Below are positions 36,535 through 45,410 of a DNA stretch of 64,000 bases, piece after piece. The position numbers and the translations under genes were made by a program. The stretch is from positions 22,392,759 to 22,456,758 of the forward strand of contig OY783204.1 in the NCBI GenBank assembly GCA_963678705.1, in the 5' to 3' direction. The notes beneath the pieces were generated by a model. The model made no database searches. It had not been told where the DNA came from and saw only the letters and a program-made list of their open reading frames with translations. Numbering within the stretch: position 1 is the first letter of the stretch; each line of letters begins with the position of its first letter. The DNA comes from Panorpa germanica (Eukaryota > Arthropoda > Insecta > Mecoptera > Panorpidae).

Positions 36535-39500
36535 ATGGCACCGAACGTTCATTCACTCACACTAGTTGAGAATACAATCAATCTAATTAATGAGTTTTCA
36601 AAAAATCTAGAAGTCCAATCAACATCCTTAACAATAGTTGAATTAAAAATCAAAAACTTAGACAAAGCTTGGGTTAAATATAGTAGTATCGTAGAAGCAT
36701 TGCTTCCAACTCTAAAAAATGAAGAAGCTTCGGCTATCGTTAGTAAGTCTATAGAAGTTGAAAGTATTTATGACGACACTCTTATTTACTTGTTGAATTA
36801 TAAGCAAACATTTGAGAATGATACACATATTGTAGACGACTCAAAAAGTATAGATTCAATAAAAAATCTGAACTTAAGTCCAATGCAACTAACCGTTTTT
36901 GATGGAGAATATATTAATTGGCAAAGTTTTATGGAATTATTTACAAATTTAATTCGTAATAATAGTAAACTATCAAGCATTGAAAAAATGCATTATTTAA
37001 AGTTAAATTTGTCAGGAGAACCACTCAAACTCATAAAGAATTATCCTTTAACAAATGATAATTACGAAATTGTTTGGAACATCCTTTGTAAACGTTATGA
37101 TAACAAGGTAGCACTTATTGAAACCTGTTTAAACAATTTAATAAACTACAATGTTATACGTTTAGAGTCCGAAATCAATATCAAAAAACTACTAGATGAA
37201 ATTAATGAATCGATTAGAGCATTAACCGAATTGGGGATATATTCTAATCATTCAGATTTTATGTTAATACATATTTTAAAGACCAAATTAGATTTTAATT
37301 CGTCAAAGGAATGGGAAAACAGAAATAATTCTGAATTACCAACCTTAAATGAATTTACAGAGTTTCTGGAGAGACGGTGGCGCAATCTAGAAAGAAGAAG
37401 GCATATTAAAGTCAAAACATATCCAAGCGTTCCTAATTCTAATAGTAAACCAGTTTCAAGCAAGCAAATTCCTAATAAGGTCGAAACAAAAACTAAAAAT
37501 TTGTTCTGTAACCATTGTAAGAAAAGTGGTCATACAGAAAAGTATTGTTTTATTAAGAAGGAAAATCTAGATACGGGTAACCCTATTGCTCAAGTTAATA
37601 CTTGTAGGGAGGCCACAATTTTATCAGAACCTTCTACTTGTTGTGAAAGATCGAAACATCTTATATCTGATGGTTCTCAAGTATCTTTTACTAACAAGAC
37701 ACAACACAATTCAAATAATGAATTATGTTTTTTTTATGATTTTGATGAGATCAATACGGGTAATTTACAAAATAATAATGATATTCTAAGTTTTGACAGT
37801 AAAAATAAAAATGTTAAGGCTAAGCAAACAGTTGACACTATCCAATTCAAGATGGTCGCAGCCAAAGCTAAAACCGTATCATTTTTATTAGATACTGGTT
37901 CTCAAATCTCCTTGATTAAACAAAATATTTTAAATAACAATGTCAGAATTAATAATAAATCTAAAATTCTATTGAAGGGTATTTCTGAAGGCACGCCTTA
38001 TACCTTAGGTTCACTGAAAACTTCTATAATTTTAGATAGTAATAAGTCGAAACAAACTTTACAGGTTGTGTCAGAAAATTTCCCCATTAAACACGATGGA
38101 ATTATAGGGTTAGATATTTTACGGAAACTAAATGCAGTAATTAATCTAAAAATGAACAGTGTACAATTCTCAGAACGTGGCAAAGTAATTGAGCTCCCAC
38201 TTATAAATATAAACAATATCGTTTTACCAGCACGTACGAGGAAGATAATTCCTATGTCAGGTTCTACAGTAGGAGTTTGTGTAGCCAGGGAATTGTTACC
38301 TGAAGTTTTTTTAGCTAATGCATTAATCAAGCCCGTCAAAAATATTTTCTATATTTCAATAATAAATTCTTCAATAAAAAATATAATACTTAGTAATTTC
38401 AAACCGAATATCATACCGATAGATCAATTTAGTATTTACCATTTTTCAAAATCAAGTCCTAACAACCGTAAGGAACTTTTATTAAACAATTTAAATCTTT
38501 CACATGTCAATTCAGAATTAGTAACAGAATTAATAGAAATCTGTGACAGCTTTAATGACATATTTTTTTTACCGGGAGACAAGTTATCTTGTACGAGCGC
38601 ATTAAGTCATAAGATAAAGATTAATTCTTCTAAACCCGTTAACGTTAAACCGTATCGATTGCCCCATGCGCAAAAAGAGATTGTGGAAAAGCATATTCAG
38701 GAACTGTTGGTCAACAACATAATTGAAGAAAGCGACTCACCCTATAACGCACCTTTATTAGTAGTACCAAAAAAACCAGATGCGTTAGGTAATAAACAAT
38801 TCCGCGTAGTAGTCGATTTCCGTAAACTTAACGAGCAGACAACAAGTGACGCCTATCCTTTGCCTCTTATACATGATATACTGGACCAACTTAGTGGTGC
38901 AAAATTTTTCTCTACCCTTGACTTAGCAAGCGGTTTTCACCAGGTCCCTATGCTTCCCGAAGATAAAGAGAAAACAGCATTTAGTGCGAACTTTAAACAC
39001 TATCAATTTGTAAGAATGCCATTCGGACTTAAAGGAGCCCCCCCCATGTTTCAGAGACTTATGTCTCACGTTCTCACAGGTTTGCAAGGAATAGATTGCT
39101 TAATCTATCTGGACGATGTAGTCATTTTTGGAAAAAACATTTCTGAGCACAACCAAAGATTAAAAAACGTTTTTTCTAAATTACGGGAACATAATTTGAA
39201 GCTCCAACCATCCAAATGTAACTTTCTACATAAAGATTTGATTTATTTAGGTCACGTTATTAATGAAACAGGTATTCTACCAGATCCTTCTAAAGTAGAA
39301 GCAATAAAGAATTTCCCCATTCCAAACAGTCCTAAACAAATTAAAACATTTTTGGGTATGTCCGGTTATTATCGCCGACATATACCGCATTACGCAGAGA
39401 TAGCCAAACCACTATATAATGCAGCAAACAGTAATGTTAAAGTATTAGAATGGTCAGACCAATGCGACAAATCATTTAAAACTTTAAAAAATAAATTAAC

Positions 39501-41484
39501 CATATCACCTGTTTTGCAATACCCGGACTTTAGTAAAAATTTCGTTGTAACCACGGATGCAAGTAAATATGCTATAGGTGCAGTCCTTTCACAAGGTACT
39601 ATTAAGGAAAGCCACCCAATAGCATATGCTTCAAGAACTCTAAATAAGGCACAACAAAATTACACAACTACTGAACGTGAGTTATTAGCAGTAGTATGGG
39701 CTGTGGCTCATTTTAGACCCTATCTCTATGGAAAGTTTTTTAGTATCGTAACAGACCATCAAGCCTTGACTTGGTTAATGAGTATTAAGGACCCGAGTTC
39801 TAGACTTATGCGTTGGCGGATAAAACTAGAGGAATATAATTACGAAGTAATATATAGACCAGGTAGTTCGATTCCACACGTAGATGCCCTAAGTCGCGTA
39901 TACTCACTTCAGGTTGAAACAATGGATGTCACATACGAAAATTATTTAGAAATAATTAAAAATAAAATTATCATAAACAATAAAGTAATTGAACATGATA
40001 AAAGTTTATATGACGCACCGACGTCATTTTCATTAGTAGATTTTGTATCAAAAGATTTTAAAAATTCAATTGGAAATTCTCCTGAATTAATCAATAAATT
40101 TAGTAGTATCAATGCATTTCTAATACAAGAAAAAGAAGTATCAGAAATTGCATATGTTGAAATTGATACTAGATTTATTATCTGTTTAATAATTAAGGAA
40201 TTTCATTTTAATCTACCAAATTATAAAGAAATATTTTTGGCATTAGTGAATCTGAAAAACTTTTGTACTTTACACAAAATTACTAACATAGCTATGAACA
40301 GGTTCGAGTCTGAACTAAGTAAATTAGATTTTGCCCAGTTACGAACTATGATCAGACATATCTTTGATAAAACAAATATAATAGTACACATTTATAATGA
40401 CAATATACTTAAAATTAGTGACCCTGAGTTAATAAACAATGTAATTTCGGAATTTCATGTTAATCCCACAGCAGGCCACTTAGGAGTTTCTAAAACAATT
40501 AAACGATTAAAATCACACTTTAAATTTCCAAGTATGATTAGAAAAGTTAAAAATTTTATTAGACAATGTGTATCATGTCAAAAGAATAAAGTGTGCAAAT
40601 TAAATAAATGCCCATTAACAATTACATCGACTTCGAAACATAGTTTCGAAAGGTTGGCTTTGGACATAGTATATCTTCCCAAGAAAGACGACAACGACAA
40701 ATACAAATACTTACTAACAATACAGGATGACCTTACTAAATTTACGGAAGCTATTCCTATTATAAACCAGGAGGCAAATACTGTCGCGAAAGCATTAGTA
40801 ACTAACGTTATTTGTAGGTACGGAGTTCCTAATATGATCTTAACAGACCAAGGAACAAATTTCATGTCAAAAATTTTTAAAGATATATGCAAATTGTTAA
40901 AAATTAAACAATTAAAAACAACAGCATTTAGACCAGCAACCAACGGTGCCTTAGAAAGAGTTCATAGAACCCTTGCCGAGTATCTAAGGAATTTTTGTAA
41001 AAAGCAGGATGATTGGATAAATTGGATTCCCTATGCAATGTTCGTGTATAACACAACTCCGCATACAGCGACCGGTTTTACTCCTTTCGAACTAATTTAT
41101 GGACATAAGGCAAATCTGCCTTCAATTTTTTATAAAGAACCAATTGAGGTAAATACTTATAATAATTTTATAGTAGAACTCAAACACAGGTTACAAGTAG
41201 CGAGGGAACTTGCTATAAATAACTTGGTTAAAAGCAAAGAAAAAACAAAATTATATTTTGATAAAAGGGTCAATTCTCTTTTCACACCTGAAGTAAACGA
41301 ACTAGTTTTATTAAGAAATGAACAGTTACCAACTAAAGGACAGTCAAAAAAACTTTTACCCTTATACGTAGGACCGTATAAAGTTACTAAAATTATATCC
41401 CCTGTTAATACAGAAATACTAATTGGTAAAAAACATACGGTAGTTCATAATAATAGGTTGAAGAGATTTTGTACCAATGAATAA
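36535..41484 (+). CDS. Gag-pol polyprotein of Gypsy copy B with BEL-like gag (1649 aa)
   Basis: A single uninterrupted ORF from ATGGCACCG. Gag covers 1 to about 320; its core (about 115-290: LTVFDGEYINWQSF, NNSKLSSIEKMHYLK, CKRYDNKVALIE, LPTLNEFTEFLERRW) is of the DUF1759 type typical of BEL/Pao. One zinc knuckle, CNHCKKSGHTEKYC, is near 324. Protease FLLDTGSQISLIK is near 450. RT is Ty3/Gypsy type: FFSTLDLASGFHQVP, FVRMPFGLKGAPP and the catalytic CLIYLDDVVIF near 857. RNase H TTDASKYAIGAVLS is near 1005. Integrase has an HHCC finger (about 1305-1350, ending CVSCQKNK) and D, D, E at LALDIVYLP, LTDQGTNF and LERVHRTL (about 1376, 1436, 1475). Gag and pol share a frame, so no frameshift is needed; how gag is made in excess is unknown. 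Confidence 0.95.
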   Translation: MAPNVHSLTLVENTINLINEFSKNLEVQSTSLTIVELKIKNLDKAWVKYSSIVEALLPTLKNEEASAIVSKSIEVESIYDDTLIYLLNYKQTFENDTHIVDDSKSIDSIKNLNLSPMQLTVFDGEYINWQSFMELFTNLIRNNSKLSSIEKMHYLKLNLSGEPLKLIKNYPLTNDNYEIVWNILCKRYDNKVALIETCLNNLINYNVIRLESEINIKKLLDEINESIRALTELGIYSNHSDFMLIHILKTKLDFNSSKEWENRNNSELPTLNEFTEFLERRWRNLERRRHIKVKTYPSVPNSNSKPVSSKQIPNKVETKTKNLFCNHCKKSGHTEKYCFIKKENLDTGNPIAQVNTCREATILSEPSTCCERSKHLISDGSQVSFTNKTQHNSNNELCFFYDFDEINTGNLQNNNDILSFDSKNKNVKAKQTVDTIQFKMVAAKAKTVSFLLDTGSQISLIKQNILNNNVRINNKSKILLKGISEGTPYTLGSLKTSIILDSNKSKQTLQVVSENFPIKHDGIIGLDILRKLNAVINLKMNSVQFSERGKVIELPLININNIVLPARTRKIIPMSGSTVGVCVARELLPEVFLANALIKPVKNIFYISIINSSIKNIILSNFKPNIIPIDQFSIYHFSKSSPNNRKELLLNNLNLSHVNSELVTELIEICDSFNDIFFLPGDKLSCTSALSHKIKINSSKPVNVKPYRLPHAQKEIVEKHIQELLVNNIIEESDSPYNAPLLVVPKKPDALGNKQFRVVVDFRKLNEQTTSDAYPLPLIHDILDQLSGAKFFSTLDLASGFHQVPMLPEDKEKTAFSANFKHYQFVRMPFGLKGAPPMFQRLMSHVLTGLQGIDCLIYLDDVVIFGKNISEHNQRLKNVFSKLREHNLKLQPSKCNFLHKDLIYLGHVINETGILPDPSKVEAIKNFPIPNSPKQIKTFLGMSGYYRRHIPHYAEIAKPLYNAANSNVKVLEWSDQCDKSFKTLKNKLTISPVLQYPDFSKNFVVTTDASKYAIGAVLSQGTIKESHPIAYASRTLNKAQQNYTTTERELLAVVWAVAHFRPYLYGKFFSIVTDHQALTWLMSIKDPSSRLMRWRIKLEEYNYEVIYRPGSSIPHVDALSRVYSLQVETMDVTYENYLEIIKNKIIINNKVIEHDKSLYDAPTSFSLVDFVSKDFKNSIGNSPELINKFSSINAFLIQEKEVSEIAYVEIDTRFIICLIIKEFHFNLPNYKEIFLALVNLKNFCTLHKITNIAMNRFESELSKLDFAQLRTMIRHIFDKTNIIVHIYNDNILKISDPELINNVISEFHVNPTAGHLGVSKTIKRLKSHFKFPSMIRKVKNFIRQCVSCQKNKVCKLNKCPLTITSTSKHSFERLALDIVYLPKKDDNDKYKYLLTIQDDLTKFTEAIPIINQEANTVAKALVTNVICRYGVPNMILTDQGTNFMSKIFKDICKLLKIKQLKTTAFRPATNGALERVHRTLAEYLRNFCKKQDDWINWIPYAMFVYNTTPHTATGFTPFELIYGHKANLPSIFYKEPIEVNTYNNFIVELKHRLQVARELAINNLVKSKEKTKLYFDKRVNSLFTPEVNELVLLRNEQLPTKGQSKKLLPLYVGPYKVTKIISPVNTEILIGKKHTVVHNNRLKRFCTNE

Positions 41485-41640
41485 AAACTTGACGAATGAA
41501 ATGGATTTTGTCAGGGATGATTGTTTTGTGGAGCAGTGTTAACTCTATACGATGGGATCAGAATCGTTGTCGACACTTTGCTTCTCTTTTTGTTTTTTTC
41601 TAGAATTGTAACTCGTATATTTTGTTTTTATACGTGTCCC

Positions 41641-41658
41641 TTTTTTTTTGAAAGGGGG
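41641..41658 (+). promoter_or_regulatory. Polypurine tract of Gypsy copy B
   Basis: GAAAGGGGG directly before the right LTR, preceded by a T-run; standard plus-strand primer arrangement. A second purine-rich stretch, GGTTGAGGAG, precedes the inner TGTTGTAAGT at 41770. Confidence 0.75.
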
Positions 41659-42517
41659 TGTTGTGATATGTACGACATCTCCCCTATCACAATTTTTCCT
41701 TTTTCTTTTCCTTAGAGCAGAAACGCATATGTTTTGTTTTATATGCGTTCCTTTTCTTTGGTTGAGGAGTGTTGTAAGTACGCATATGTCGCACTTACCT
41801 TTTATTTTTAATGATATTAAATGTTAATTATGTAATAGAATTATATTATGTAAACAGTTTTTGTATTAGTATTAAGATTGTAAAGAATAATTATTTAAGT
41901 TTAGCGCTTATAAATATTGTCTCTGGTTTGTGGAGATTAATATTGATTTAATGCTGGTAATTCAGTATTGGCGTTCTGTGATGTGAAATAAATTATTATA
42001 TATTAAATTGCACAAGACGCTGAAAGCCAGTCTTCTCCTGAGTCTCAAAGCAAGCATTACTATTCGCAACTTCGTACGTATTGAATAGTGAGCACATTTC
42101 AACTATTAATTAAATTATAACACTATAGAATTACATTTTGTTTTATATCTGTCATCTTCGTTAATCTAATAAAATACTATTGTAATTAAGTAAGCAGATA
42201 TAATATTACAACGAATAAATGATATATTTTAATAAAAGTGTTTGTATTAATAGTAATAAAAAGATACTAATTGTTCAACCGTCGCATGTCGCAACGAGGT
42301 TACTTTAGACCGCTCAAGTATTCTCTAATTGCAACAATACACCGTCTGAACAAGAATCCTTATTAATCATCTTAAGAAAGATATTCGATTACTACTGTAA
42401 TTGGTGTTGGAAGTCGTCAACTGAAGAATCTACTACCAGAAGCTAGCATCCCTGCAGAATGTACTAGTAAGCTGAGTAATCTCCTCCAGAACGACAAGAC
42501 GACACAATTTTACAACA
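41659..42517 (+). repeat. Right LTR of Gypsy copy B
   Basis: 859 bp, same as the left LTR except the one base noted for the whole element. Confidence 0.95.
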
Positions 42518-42697
42518 GTACGTTGAAATGATATCTATGCCTTGCTAAGTTGCTCGGTCAGTTAACTATTTCTGTCGTTTGCTAGTCAAATTATTTATGC
42601 ATCTCACGTGCTAACACTAACAAGTAAACTATGTCATTTCCTTAGCACTGCTCCCGTTTATCTTAATGTGTTAAAGAATTGATTTGAGTGGTATTAA

Positions 42698-43332
42698 TGG
42701 GCTTGTGTCCACATTTTTTAGTGGTCGATTTTTCAATTGTTGATTGAAATTGATGTTAATAAATGTGTATTGGCGTGTCTATTTTATTAAATATCTAAAT
42801 ATTGACGGAGATATAGCAATTAAAAGTTTGAATTGTAGTTTTAGCGCTAGAAATGGTCGGCTATATTTGTATGACGTGAAATGCATTTTAGCGTCAGTTA
42901 TTTGTTGAGTAGGTCAGTGCTGTGGTAATGTTTTGTAGCTGTTGGTAGTCAAATAATCAAGTCAAATCAAAGAATAATAAGTTTTTATTTTATATAATCC
43001 TGCTAAGGCAGACATAATATTGAAATTTTATTGTTCCTTGAAATAGCTGTAAATAATATTTGATATTTTGATATATAAATACATATAGCAGAGATTTATG
43101 AGCTGTAAGGTTGGTAACCTAACACAAGGATTGTGATGTCACATGCACTTGGAATGTGTACAATGTTGAATCCCTTTAATAATTAAAGAGACAAAATGAT
43201 TTTTTTAATTGTTAATATCTCTTAACATATAAGGAGTTATTAAAAAATTATTGGACATTTGAGGTTCTAGTAACCCACTTTATAAATATATAGTACACTT
43301 TTATAGAAATTAAGACATAGGACACAAGCCCA
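42698..43332 (+). mobile_element. MITE family 1, copy 3 (uninterrupted)
   Basis: 635 bp with TGGGCTTGTGTCC and its inverse at the ends. The left flank is TTAA, the right TTGT. It keeps the continuous CAATTGTTGATTG site into which Gypsy copy A inserted in copy 2. No ORF. It starts 180 bp after Gypsy copy B. Confidence 0.88.
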
Positions 43333-43719
43333 TTGTATAATATGGAACAATGGATGATAAACTTACATAACGCACAAAAATAATTGTGTCGAACCACTAG
43401 AAAACATTTCATTGAAGTGAATCATTAAAACTAATGATTTCATTAAGTACTTAATGATCTCAAAACTTGGACTGCTGTTGAAAAATGTTAGAAAATGCAA
43501 GGTTACTGTTATCGGCAGTCTGGCGTTCTAGATATTTCTAGATAAATTATACTTCAGTCTGATTATGTGTTCAACTGCATAATACGTTTGTTAAATCAGT
43601 GAATTTTTTGAATTTTTCGCGCAGTAATTTTAAATGCTTCCAACTTTCCTTTCCCTTACCCATTAAGATACTACATTCGTTCATTCGTTTTCACTTTAAC
43701 AACAAATGCTTTATGATCT

Positions 43720-43916
43720 GGGCCCTTATTCCTGAGTCTTGCGGACAAGGATCGTAATCGAACAGATCTGATTTTTATGAGTGAATCGAATTGCTTTTAT
43801 TATTAATTTATACTATAGTTCAGAAATACTCTTTAAAAGTGATTTGTAAAATGTTTCACTCATATAAAACAGATCTGTTCGATCACTATCACTGTTCGCA
43901 ACTCAGGAATATGTCC
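43720..43916. mobile_element. Foldback MITE, copy 1
   Basis: Left arm ATTCCTGAGTCTTGCGGAC, then GATCGTAATCGAACAGATCTG; right arm inverted (CAGATCTGTTCGATCACTATC, then GCAACTCAGGAAT). The arms cover most of the element. A second copy is at 60529-60755. No coding capacity. Function unknown. Confidence 0.7.
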
Positions 43917-44093
43917 ACTGACACAAGAATCGCCTCCATTGCATTCCTTGCCCTATTTGAAATGTATATTCCGTTCATCTGCTAATTAAGTCCTCCCAGT
44001 GCACAAATTCCATTCTTTCAACAATGTCCATCTCTTTCATAAAGCTGTTTTATTCTTATTTTCCGTTGCTCTTATAATTCCTTCTGTTTTCTT

Positions 44094-44205
44094 GTATTTC
44101 TTTTATTTTTGCATATAATTCTGACCCGGGGATCGAAGCTGGAGACACAGTAGTCACCGCCAAGCATCAATTCTTTCGCCCAATGTGTCATCAGTTCATA
44201 TTTAT
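44094..44205 (-). repeat. tRNA-related SINE-like repeat, copy 2
   Basis: On the minus strand: GACACATTGGGCGAAAG, then TTGGCGGTGACTACTGTGT, and a B-box-like CTTCGATCCCCGGGTCAG. Same family as 21630-21755 and 44746-44900. Confidence 0.55.
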
Positions 44206-44338
44206 CACCTTTTTAAATATTTTTGTTGCATTTTTTAATTTAACCGTTTCATTTTAGATGTTGATGACTCGATTTTACTTGCACAATTTGGATTTTATTT
44301 GCATATTTCGCATTTTTTAAGGTATATATTATATGCAC

Positions 44339-44737
44339 TAGGGATGGCGATTTGAGATCGATTATTCGAAGAATCGATTTTTTGAATCGATTTCAAACAA
44401 TCGAAAATTGAGATTTAATTTCTTTTTTGTAAGAATTGTACATTAAATATTGGGAATCATAATTATTTTATTTTATAATAAATCACTCTTCACTTATTCT
44501 TTAATTTTAAGAAAGGCCTTGTATTTCCTTTTAGAAATTTAATAAAAATAAAATCGATTAAAGATCGTCTTCTTTTTTTTTTGGGTTATAACTATAGTGT
44601 CTTTTTTTTATATAAAAACTCAAAAAGGTTAAGGTTAATCAAACTTCTAGTCTTCGATTTTTTTCTGAATCGATTCTTTAGCCTTCGATTCAAATCGATT
44701 GAAAAATTGATCTTTTTAAGAAGACTCGCCATCCCTA
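44339..44737. mobile_element. hAT-type MITE with 8-bp duplication, copy 1
   Basis: 399 bp with 12-bp inverted ends TAGGGATGGCGA and flanking ATATGCAC duplications at 44331-44338 and 44738-44745. The 8-bp duplication points to the hAT superfamily. It is rich in ATCGAT/GAATCGAT words near both ends. No transposase. It sits at the 5' edge of the SINE-like repeat at 44746. Confidence 0.85.
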
Positions 44738-44745
44738 ATATGCAC

Positions 44746-44900
44746 TTGACGACACAGTGGGCGAGAACATTGATACTTGACGCTGATTGCTGTGTTCTTG
44801 GACTCGATCACGGGTCAGAGCTATATTTTATGTATTTGGTTGTTATTAAGTTAAATTGATTATGGATATACATGATCATAAAGTTATTTGGCAGCAGTGT
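44746..44900 (+). repeat. tRNA-related SINE-like repeat, copy 3
   Basis: Reads GACACAGTGGGCGAGAACA, GACGCTGATTGCTGTGTTC, a decayed B box (GACTCGATCACGGG), CAGAGCTATAT and TTGGTTGTTATTAA, parallel to the copy at 21630. Confidence 0.55.
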
Positions 44901-45292
44901 AGCATTGGAAATAGGCCGACGTACATTTCTTTTATTAAAGTTATATGCACTAGTGTAAGGATTTTTATTGCACATAAATTCGGCCTCTATTTATAATAAT
45001 GTCAGCCTTCAAACATTTAGTTTTTATAAAATTGATGGTCATATATACCTTATCAGTGATAATATTTTTATAATAGTTTATTGCTCTACTCTAATCTTAA
45101 AACAACTGATAAAAAATATTTGACAAAAGCAAAAAAAGCATTAAATCGCTCTGTTAGTCCGTCTAATCATTTTAAGAGCCCGGCGTGTTCGATATCAGAC
45201 TGATAACGTTTCTTATCAATCAATCTACAATTGGAGACAGTGAACAGCGGACAACGGACGATCAAATGCTAGGGGACAGTCATTCACCATCA

Positions 45293-45298
45293 TCAGTT
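45293..45298 (+). promoter_or_regulatory. Candidate initiator upstream of Oatp
   Basis: TCAGTT about 115 bp before the Oatp start codon fits the arthropod initiator TCAGTY. No TATA box is seen at the usual distance. A short motif, so it could be chance. The rest of 44901-45410 holds no recognised gene. Confidence 0.25.
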
Positions 45299-45410
45299 AG
45301 TGTTGTTGCTTCAACAATGTACGATGCAAGGGACCGGGGTTTGTTAAAACAGTTTTAAACCGAGATTAAAGTGAGGACAGACATATCGAATAAATAAAAA
45401 CTTTTGTGAA

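Larger units (their letters stand above)
34690..42517 (+). mobile_element. Gypsy-type LTR retrotransposon copy B, full length
   Basis: 7828 bp. The flanking duplication is GTAC (34686-34689 and 42518-42521). LTRs are 859 bp, with a single difference seen (T at 35529, G at 42498), so insertion is recent. Order: LTR, primer site, leader with tandem repeats, one gag-pol ORF, polypurine tract, LTR. No env ORF. It differs from copy A by an intact pol and by LTRs extended 111 bp upstream. Confidence 0.95.

Noticed and set aside
41521-41715. 64-codon frame after the Gypsy gag-pol as an envelope gene.
   Set aside because: Too short, runs into the LTR, and has no signal peptide, fusion or transmembrane layout of an envelope protein.
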